64,000 nucleotides of DNA from Bordetella parapertussis (GTDB lineage Bacteria > Pseudomonadota > Gammaproteobacteria > Burkholderiales > Burkholderiaceae_B). Positions 57,357-64,000 of the stretch are shown here, piece after piece. The stretch's first letter is position 1, and every line of letters begins with the position of its first letter. The notes under the pieces are model-generated. The model made no database searches and was not told the DNA's origin. It saw only the letters and a program-made list of their open reading frames with translations. Location of the stretch: contig CAMBFI010000009.1 in the NCBI GenBank assembly GCA_945865935.1, positions 1 through 64,000 on the forward strand. Reading direction: 5' to 3'. Made by a program: the position numbers and the translations under genes.

Positions 57357-58780
57357 GTTTGACCTCCCGTGCCCGGTTGTCCAACCACACCCGTACGCGC
57401 ACCCGCCAGCCCGGCCGCACGCATCGGCTCCTGAACGGATAACGCTGGGTCTGATACGGAGGGCGGATGCGCCATTTGCCGAAGAATGTAATAGACGCCC
57501 GCGCCAAACACAAAGAAATAGACCACGACAAATGCCAATAAGGAAAATGCTATCGCCGTCGCATCGATAGGAGACGCGGAGTCGGCCGTACGCATTAAGT
57601 TATAGACGGTGTAGGGTTGACGCCCAACTTCGGTAACCGTCCAGCCTGCGAGCACCGCAATAAAGCCTGAAGGCCCCATCCACATGGCTGCACGGTGCAT
57701 CAGTGGCGTGCTGTACAGTCGGCCCTTATAACGTAGCCACAAGCTCCAAAAGCCAAGTAGACACATCAGCGATCCGATACCAACCATCACACGGAACGCG
57801 TAGAACACAATACCCATGGGTGGCTGCTCATCGACGGGCCAGGTGTTCATTCCCTGGATCTCGCCATCCAAGGTGTGGGTCAAAATCAAACTACCCAAGT
57901 AGGGAATCTGCACCACATAATCCATACGTTTCTCTTTTGCATTGGGCACACCAAACAAAATGAGCGGCGCGCCTTTGACGGTCTCGTAGTGCCCCTCCAT
58001 TGCCGCTATTTTACGAGGCTGATGCTCCAGCGTATTGAGCCCATGCGCATCACCTGCTGCGATTTGCATGGGTGCCACGATCGCAGCCATCCAAAGAGCC
58101 ATGGAGAACATCACTGCAGTCGCAGAACCCTTCACGCACTCATCTTTATTGCGCAATAAATGATAGGCCGCAACCCCACCCACGACAAAAGCAGTCGTCA
58201 GATATGCAGCCAACAACATATGCACCAAGCGATACGGGAAGGAAGGATTAAAAATAACCGCCCACCAATCCACCACAACAAACTGACCGACATCATTCAT
58301 CGCATAGCCGGCGGGCGTTTGCATCCAGCTATTGACCGACAGAATCCAAAAGGCAGACATGAAGGTGCCGAGCGCAACCATTGCTGTCGCAAAGCAATGC
58401 AGCTTCGGGCCCACGCGCTCACGCCCAAACAGCATCACACCAAGAAAGCCCGCCTCCAGAAAAAAGGCCGACATCACTTCGTAACCCATCAACGGCCCGA
58501 GCACTGGGCCTGTCTTATCAGCAAACACGCTCCAGTTTGTTCCGAACTCGTAGCTCATCACGATTCCAGAGACCACCCCCATACCGAAGGCGATGGCGAA
58601 AATTTTCTTCCAGTAGTTAAAAAGAGTGAGGTAGACCGCTCGCCCCGTCGCGAGGTGCAAGCCATTGAGGACCGCGAGGTAACTTGCCAACCCAATTGAA
58701 AATGACGGGAAGATGATGTGAAAGCTGACGGTAAATGCAAACTGAATGCGCGCCAGCGTAAGGGCATCAAACGATTCCAT
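57353..58780 (-). CDS. cydA: Cytochrome bd-type ubiquinol oxidase subunit I
   Basis: Heme-bearing subunit of a bd-type quinol oxidase, 475 residues with about nine membrane segments. Heme-ligand regions are VSFHIIFPSFSIG (N-terminal His) and RLVHMLLAAYLTTAF; the motif GWTVTEVGRQPYTVYNLMRT is the classic CydA segment. The Q loop looks short, as in the cyanide-insensitive (CIO) group, which fits the length below that of E. coli CydA. It starts three bases before rarA ends, so it is probably in the same transcript as ftsK, lolA and rarA. Confidence 0.93.
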   Translation of the reverse strand: MESFDALTLARIQFAFTVSFHIIFPSFSIGLASYLAVLNGLHLATGRAVYLTLFNYWKKIFAIAFGMGVVSGIVMSYEFGTNWSVFADKTGPVLGPLMGYEVMSAFFLEAGFLGVMLFGRERVGPKLHCFATAMVALGTFMSAFWILSVNSWMQTPAGYAMNDVGQFVVVDWWAVIFNPSFPYRLVHMLLAAYLTTAFVVGGVAAYHLLRNKDECVKGSATAVMFSMALWMAAIVAPMQIAAGDAHGLNTLEHQPRKIAAMEGHYETVKGAPLILFGVPNAKEKRMDYVVQIPYLGSLILTHTLDGEIQGMNTWPVDEQPPMGIVFYAFRVMVGIGSLMCLLGFWSLWLRYKGRLYSTPLMHRAAMWMGPSGFIAVLAGWTVTEVGRQPYTVYNLMRTADSASPIDATAIAFSLLAFVVVYFFVFGAGVYYILRQMAHPPSVSDPALSVQEPMRAAGLAGARTGVVGQPGTGGQT

Positions 58781-58783
58781 TGC

Positions 58784-60100
58784 CTACTCCTTAACTTTCT
58801 TGCGCGCTTGCGCATCCAGCTCGCGCAGGTGCGCGAGCTTTTCGGAAATTTTCCCCTCAAGTCCACGCGGGGTTGGGGCATACCATCCAGGCTCGCGCAT
58901 GCCCTCCGGCAGATAAGATTCCCCTGCCGCATACGCGTCGGGCTCATCATGCGCATAGCGATAGGCGTGACCATGCCCAAGCTCCTTCATCAGCTTGGTC
59001 GGCGCATTGCGCAAGTGAATCGGTACGGTGCGCGAACCGTCGCCTTTGATAAAGGCAACTGCCTGGTTATAGGCCATATAGCCCGCATTACTTTTAGGTG
59101 CGACAGCCAGATACAGCACCGCCTGCGCCAAGGCGAGTTCACCCTCGGGTGAGCCAAGTCGTTCGAAGGTCGAGGCCGCATCATTGGCAATCTGCATTGC
59201 TCGGGGATCAGCGAGGCCAATGTCTTCCCAAGCCATGCGCACGATTCGTCTCGACAAATACTTTGGGTCTGCTCCGCCATCAAGCATCCGAGTCAGCCAA
59301 TACAAGGCCGCATCGGGACTCGATCCGCGCACAGACTTGTGCAACGCCGAGATCTGATCGTAGAAATTATCGCCCCCCTTATCGAAACGTCGCGCATTCA
59401 TGCTCAAGGCGTTTTCAACCAAAGGGCTATCCACAAGGCTCTGCCCCGCATTCTGCGCGGCAACGCTTGCTTGCTCTAACAAACTCAGAAAACGACGCGC
59501 ATCGCCATCTGCATAACCAATCAAGGTGTTGAGTGCCGCGTCTTCAAACTGAAGGTCCTGCAACACAGTGCGTTGGGCACGTAGTAACAATTCCCGTAAC
59601 TCATCTTCGTTGAGTGACTGCAGCACGTACACCTGCGCGCGGGACAATAACGCTGCGTTGACTTCAAAGGAAGGGTTCTCGGTGGTCGCGCCGATGAAGG
59701 TCACAAGACCAGACTCCACGAAGGGCAATAAGGCATCTTGCTGCGCCTTGTTAAAGCGATGAATTTCATCCACAAACAAAAGTGTGCGCCGCTGGTACTG
59801 CTCAAGCGTCATTTGCGCTTCATCCATCGCTGCACGGATATCTTTGACTCCCGCAAATACAGCCGAAATTGCAATGAACGCGCAATCAAAGGCCTGAGCA
59901 GTTAGGCGAGCGAGCGTCGTCTTGCCCACACCTGGTGGACCCCACAAAATCATAGAGTGCGGACGACCAGACTCGAACGCAACACGCAAGGGCTTTCCGG
60001 GACCTAACAAGTGGCTTTGACCCACCACCTGCTCTAAGCTTGTGGGGCGTAAGGCCTCAGCAAGCGGAGGGATGGGTTTGGACTTGAATAAATCGGTCAT
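58784..60100 (-). CDS. rarA: Replication-associated recombination protein A
   Basis: AAA+ ATPase of 438 residues (RarA/MgsA), which acts at stalled replication forks. Walker A is GPPGVGKTTLARL, Walker B LLFVDEIHRFNKAQQDAL, and sensor 1 FIGATTENPSFEVNAAL. The C-terminal half has the oligomerisation domain with RMAWEDIGLADPRA and YLPEGM. It overlaps lolA by four bases. Position in ftsK-lolA-rarA is typical of betaproteobacteria. Confidence 0.95.
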   Translation of the reverse strand: MTDLFKSKPIPPLAEALRPTSLEQVVGQSHLLGPGKPLRVAFESGRPHSMILWGPPGVGKTTLARLTAQAFDCAFIAISAVFAGVKDIRAAMDEAQMTLEQYQRRTLLFVDEIHRFNKAQQDALLPFVESGLVTFIGATTENPSFEVNAALLSRAQVYVLQSLNEDELRELLLRAQRTVLQDLQFEDAALNTLIGYADGDARRFLSLLEQASVAAQNAGQSLVDSPLVENALSMNARRFDKGGDNFYDQISALHKSVRGSSPDAALYWLTRMLDGGADPKYLSRRIVRMAWEDIGLADPRAMQIANDAASTFERLGSPEGELALAQAVLYLAVAPKSNAGYMAYNQAVAFIKGDGSRTVPIHLRNAPTKLMKELGHGHAYRYAHDEPDAYAAGESYLPEGMREPGWYAPTPRGLEGKISEKLAHLRELDAQARKKVKE

Positions 60101-60753
60101 TGCATGCGTACAACGTCAGCGCCTTGGGGCGGCACAAACTTGAACGCATCGGACGCCAGGCCTGGATTACGTACTAAGCCAGAAAGTTTGACGTGCGTCG
60201 TCTGACCAAACGCATCTAGCAAAATAATATGCGACGGAAGTCCATCCTGAAAACCAATCTCAACGTGTACAAATCCCGCATCGCCCGCGCGAGGCACAGC
60301 GCGCATCCAAGCCAAACCATCTTTGTCTGGCAAGGTCGACACATTAAAAGCCTGGTCTAGCGCACCAGATCCAAACAGTATCGCTGCGGGTGACGCACCA
60401 ATAGCCTGATCCACTTTGCGCACACTCACTTGATTTAAATCAGGATCAAACTGATAAATCTGTTGTCCGTCAGACAGGATTTGCTGCGCGTAGGGTTTGA
60501 GAACCTCCCAATTAAACTGCCCGGGTCGCTTGAAAGAAAACCGCCCTGTTTGTGCTGGCTTTGTTTGGCCTTGCGGACCCACCGTAAATTGCGAGAAATT
60601 ACCGGTTGCCGTCTGAACCGCCTGCACAAAACTACGCAACTGATCCGGAGCGGGCTGCGCATGGAGCGTCGCCGACGACAGACCGAATAAACACGCAAAG
60701 AGCATCGCACGCAACGATTGCACTAACCGCCGCACGCGATAGGACGTCATCAT
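60097..60753 (-). CDS. lolA: Outer-membrane lipoprotein carrier LolA
   Basis: Periplasmic chaperone of 218 residues that carries lipoproteins from LolCDE to LolB. A signal peptide ends near TLHA before [10 protein letters not shown]. The mature part has the LolA pattern [31 protein letters not shown] and the later [14 protein letters not shown]. It overlaps ftsK upstream and rarA downstream by four bases each, forming a tight unit. Confidence 0.94.
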   Translation of the reverse strand: MMTSYRVRRLVQSLRAMLFACLFGLSSATLHAQPAPDQLRSFVQAVQTATGNFSQFTVGPQGQTKPAQTGRFSFKRPGQFNWEVLKPYAQQILSDGQQIYQFDPDLNQVSVRKVDQAIGASPAAILFGSGALDQAFNVSTLPDKDGLAWMRAVPRAGDAGFVHVEIGFQDGLPSHIILLDAFGQTTHVKLSGLVRNPGLASDAFKFVPPQGADVVRMQ

Positions 60754-63134
60754 TCTTCATGCGCCGTGTTGGGGGCGAGAATTTCGCGGTTGCCATTTGA
60801 CTGCATCGCCGACACCAAGCCCGAGTTCTCCATCTGCTCGAGCAGGCGCGCCGCACGGTTGTAGCCAATACGCAGATGTCTCTGCACGAGTGAAATCGAC
60901 GCGCGACGATTTTTCAAGACGATCTCAACCGCCTGATCGTACATCGGGTCAGCCTCAGCGTTTGCAAAACCCGTAACACTGCTGACCCCATCACCCGTCT
61001 CGCCCTCTACTCCACCCTCTAACAATCCATCGATGTAATCCGGCTCGCCCTGCGCTTTCAATGATTCAACGACGCGGTGCACTTCCTCGTCGGACACAAA
61101 GGCGCCATGCACGCGCACAGGCAGTCCCGTGCCAGGTGGCATATAAAGCATGTCACCCTGACCGAGCAAGGCCTCTGCACCCATTTGATCGAGAATCGTA
61201 CGGGAATCAATTTTGGAAGACACCTGAAAAGCGATGCGTGTCGGAATGTTTGCTTTGATCAGTCCAGTAATCACATCCACACTCGGACGCTGCGTTGCCA
61301 AAATTAAATGGATGCCTGCTGCGCGCGCCTTCTGCGCAAGACGTGCAATCAACTCTTCAATTTTTTTACCCACCACCATCATCAAGTCAGCCAACTCATC
61401 GATCACCACCACAATCGTGGGCAACTCTTTGAGTGGCTCAGGCGCATCAGGGGTAAGCGAGAACGGATTCGGAATGGGCTCTTCACGCTTGATGGCGTCG
61501 CGTATCTTGTTGTTATAGCCCGTTAAGTTACGCACCCCTAATTTACTCATGAGGCGGTAGCGTTTTTCCATCTCGCCCACACACCAGTTCAGTGCGTTTG
61601 CGGCTTGGCGCATATCTGTCACCACCGGAGCAAGCAAATGCGGGATGCCTTCGTAGACACTCATTTCGAGCATCTTTGGATCGATCAGAATCAAACGCGT
61701 CTGGGTGGCGTCAGCTTTGTACAACAGCGAGAGAATCATCGCATTGATACCGACCGACTTGCCGGATCCGGTTGTACCGGCCACCAGCAAGTGCGGCATC
61801 TTCGCCAGATCCGCGACAACGGCGTGACCGGCGATATCCTTACCTAGCGCCATCGTGACCACTGAACTGCTGGAGTGATAGACCTGCGATCCAAGAATCT
61901 CGGAGAGCCTGACCATCTGCCGTCTTGGGTTGGGCAATTCAAAACCCATTAAGTTTTTGCCCGGAATAGTTTCAACCACGCGGATACTGACCAAACTTAG
62001 TGCACGCGCGAGGTCTTTCGCCAAATTCACAATCTGACTGCCCTTTACCCCTATTGCGGGCTCGATTTCATAGCGCGTGATGACAGGCCCGGCTTGCGCC
62101 GCGACAACCTGAACCTCTACCCCAAAGTCTGCGAGTTTCTTTTCAATCAAACGCGAAGTAAATTCAATCGTCTCGGCAGAAACTGTCTCAAAGCTGGGCT
62201 CAGGCTGGTCTAATAAGCTCAACGCAGGTAAGTCCCCAGCAGCCACCGGCTCAATAAACAGGGATTGCTGCTTTTCTTTTTGCAAGCGCTCAGATGTTTG
62301 TACTGTCACGATTGCCGGCTCAATCCGAATCGGCTGCTCGTGCACAATTTTTTCGTGCTTAGCCTCGACTTGCTCGTGCCGCACTGCCTGCGCCACTTGA
62401 CCTGCGCGGCGGTCTTGACGGGCGTTACGGATGTTGCTGACCTTGAGCATGACCCACTCGAGCGCGGCGCCGACTTTCTCAGCCACCGTTGCCCAAGAGA
62501 ACCCGAAAAATAAACTTGAACCGATCACGATCATGGCGATCAGGATGATCGTGCTGCCAGCAAAACCAACGGCTTGGGCCAGAAAGCCCGACCACACATG
62601 ACCAATCACGCCACCTGCGCCACTGTTGTAATCCATGCGCCCTGGCAGCTGCAAACCCAATGAGCTCAGTCGGTAAGCCTCCAGACCGACTGATCCCAGC
62701 AACGCAACAAAGAAACCAATCCCCTGCTCCCAACGGACACGAGCCAGTGTTTCGGGCTCGCCACGGGTACGCAACTGCGCAGCGAGGCGTAAATACCCTG
62801 CCCGCACCCGGTGAACCAACAAAATGACCCACCACCAGGCAGAGAAGCCGAACAGGTAGAGCAAGATGTCAGCAAAATAGGCTCCTATCACGCCCCCGCG
62901 GTTGTGCAACTGCTCAGCATCTCGGCCTACCGAGTGAGACCAGGCCGGGTCTGCGGCGTTCCAGGTGGCCAGCACCAGGGTCAGCCAAGCGGCCAAGGCG
63001 GCAAACACGATCCAGCGCGCTTCTCGAGCGATGGATAGCAGTCGCGTTTGCAGCGCTGAGGGCCCATTTCGGGTGTTTCGGGTCGTGCGCGAGGGGCGCG
63101 TCGTGGCGGGAGAAAGTCTAGGCATAGAGAACAT
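60750..63134 (-). CDS. ftsK: DNA translocase FtsK
   Basis: Septal DNA pump of 794 residues. Four membrane segments lie in about 30-215. A modest linker follows, then the motor: Walker [15 protein letters not shown], Walker [10 protein letters not shown] and [12 protein letters not shown]. The C-terminal gamma winged helix reads [20 protein letters not shown]. The size fits the shorter FtsK/SpoIIIE type. The start at 63134 has no clear binding site; 63125 is an alternative. It is divergent from trxB with only 34 bases between, so their promoters overlap. Confidence 0.95.
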   Translation of the reverse strand: MFSMPRLSPATTRPSRTTRNTRNGPSALQTRLLSIAREARWIVFAALAAWLTLVLATWNAADPAWSHSVGRDAEQLHNRGGVIGAYFADILLYLFGFSAWWWVILLVHRVRAGYLRLAAQLRTRGEPETLARVRWEQGIGFFVALLGSVGLEAYRLSSLGLQLPGRMDYNSGAGGVIGHVWSGFLAQAVGFAGSTIILIAMIVIGSSLFFGFSWATVAEKVGAALEWVMLKVSNIRNARQDRRAGQVAQAVRHEQVEAKHEKIVHEQPIRIEPAIVTVQTSERLQKEKQQSLFIEPVAAGDLPALSLLDQPEPSFETVSAETIEFTSRLIEKKLADFGVEVQVVAAQAGPVITRYEIEPAIGVKGSQIVNLAKDLARALSLVSIRVVETIPGKNLMGFELPNPRRQMVRLSEILGSQVYHSSSSVVTMALGKDIAGHAVVADLAKMPHLLVAGTTGSGKSVGINAMILSLLYKADATQTRLILIDPKMLEMSVYEGIPHLLAPVVTDMRQAANALNWCVGEMEKRYRLMSKLGVRNLTGYNNKIRDAIKREEPIPNPFSLTPDAPEPLKELPTIVVVIDELADLMMVVGKKIEELIARLAQKARAAGIHLILATQRPSVDVITGLIKANIPTRIAFQVSSKIDSRTILDQMGAEALLGQGDMLYMPPGTGLPVRVHGAFVSDEEVHRVVESLKAQGEPDYIDGLLEGGVEGETGDGVSSVTGFANAEADPMYDQAVEIVLKNRRASISLVQRHLRIGYNRAARLLEQMENSGLVSAMQSNGNREILAPNTAHEE

Positions 63135-63140
63135 TATAAT
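63135..63140. promoter_or_regulatory. Possible shared -10 region between ftsK and trxB
   Basis: TATAAT occurs on the plus strand at 63135-63140 and on the minus strand two bases away (63133-63138). The minus copy touches the proposed ftsK start, which argues for the later start at 63125 or against this promoter. No good -35 box is seen on the plus strand. Confidence 0.3.
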
Positions 63141-63156
63141 TTGCAGGTCAATCTAG

Positions 63157-64000
<844 letters not shown>

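Overview
The window is a chromosomal segment of a betaproteobacterium, most likely Burkholderiales and probably Alcaligenaceae-like. The evidence is gene content: the ftsK-lolA-rarA-serS block next to trxB, two orphan Bug-type (TctC) binding proteins, a high-potential iron-sulfur protein, a RIO-type kinase and many uptake systems for organic acids. I see no rRNA, tRNA, CRISPR array, insertion sequence or phage gene. The window holds about 64 protein genes, tightly packed, with no gene-free stretch above 300 bases.

Layout. 0.1-2.7 kb: molybdate ABC transporter (modABC). 2.8-6.4 kb: an MFS transporter and two adjacent acyl-CoA dehydrogenases. 6.5-10.65 kb: a cytochrome b561 / diheme cytochrome c / SHP operon, divergent from a PepSY protein and a two-component system. 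10.6-18.6 kb: one long operon with a branched-chain-type ABC transporter (livKHMGF), an amidohydrolase, an SDR and an acyl-CoA ligase, which looks like uptake and activation of an unknown carboxylic acid. 18.7-29.8 kb: single genes (SDR, DUF2237, two Bug proteins, a membrane protein, an orphan protein, ilvE, RIO kinase, amidase, ICL/PEP-mutase enzyme, HiPIP, Rap1a-like protein, glycine-zipper lipoprotein).

29.9-36.7 kb is the most unusual region. Seven genes on the minus strand form a nearly self-contained second type II fatty-acid-synthase set: an enoyl reductase with a Y-X6-K motif, a FabG-type ketoreductase, an extended acyl carrier protein, a double-hotdog dehydratase, an intact ketosynthase, a ketosynthase-like protein with Thr in place of the catalytic Cys, and a single protein joining a holo-ACP-synthase domain to an LpxL/HtrB-type acyltransferase. 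Together these could prime a dedicated carrier, build a saturated acyl chain and transfer it to an acceptor. The product is unknown to me.

36.8-49.5 kb: mmsA, queC, a TRAP transporter (dctPQM), then the glycerol-3-phosphate ABC transporter (ugpBAEC) divergent from glpK-glpD, a coherent uptake and catabolism module. 49.5-53.9 kb: a GMC oxidoreductase with an atypical shikimate-dehydrogenase-like protein, a secreted alpha/beta hydrolase and a secreted protein of unknown function. 53.9-64 kb: DMT exporter, serS, a 33-residue membrane peptide, cydB, cydA, rarA, lolA, ftsK on the minus strand and the 5' part of trxB on the plus strand. The cytochrome bd-type oxidase lies between rarA and serS.

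Non-coding features include strong hairpins just after the binding-protein genes livK and ugpB, a bidirectional terminator at 29.86 kb, a 3 x 24-bp periodic repeat at 23.33-23.40 kb, an exact 18-bp tandem duplication upstream of livK, and a 9-G tract at 27.82 kb. All calls come from reading the sequence and its translations; no search was run.
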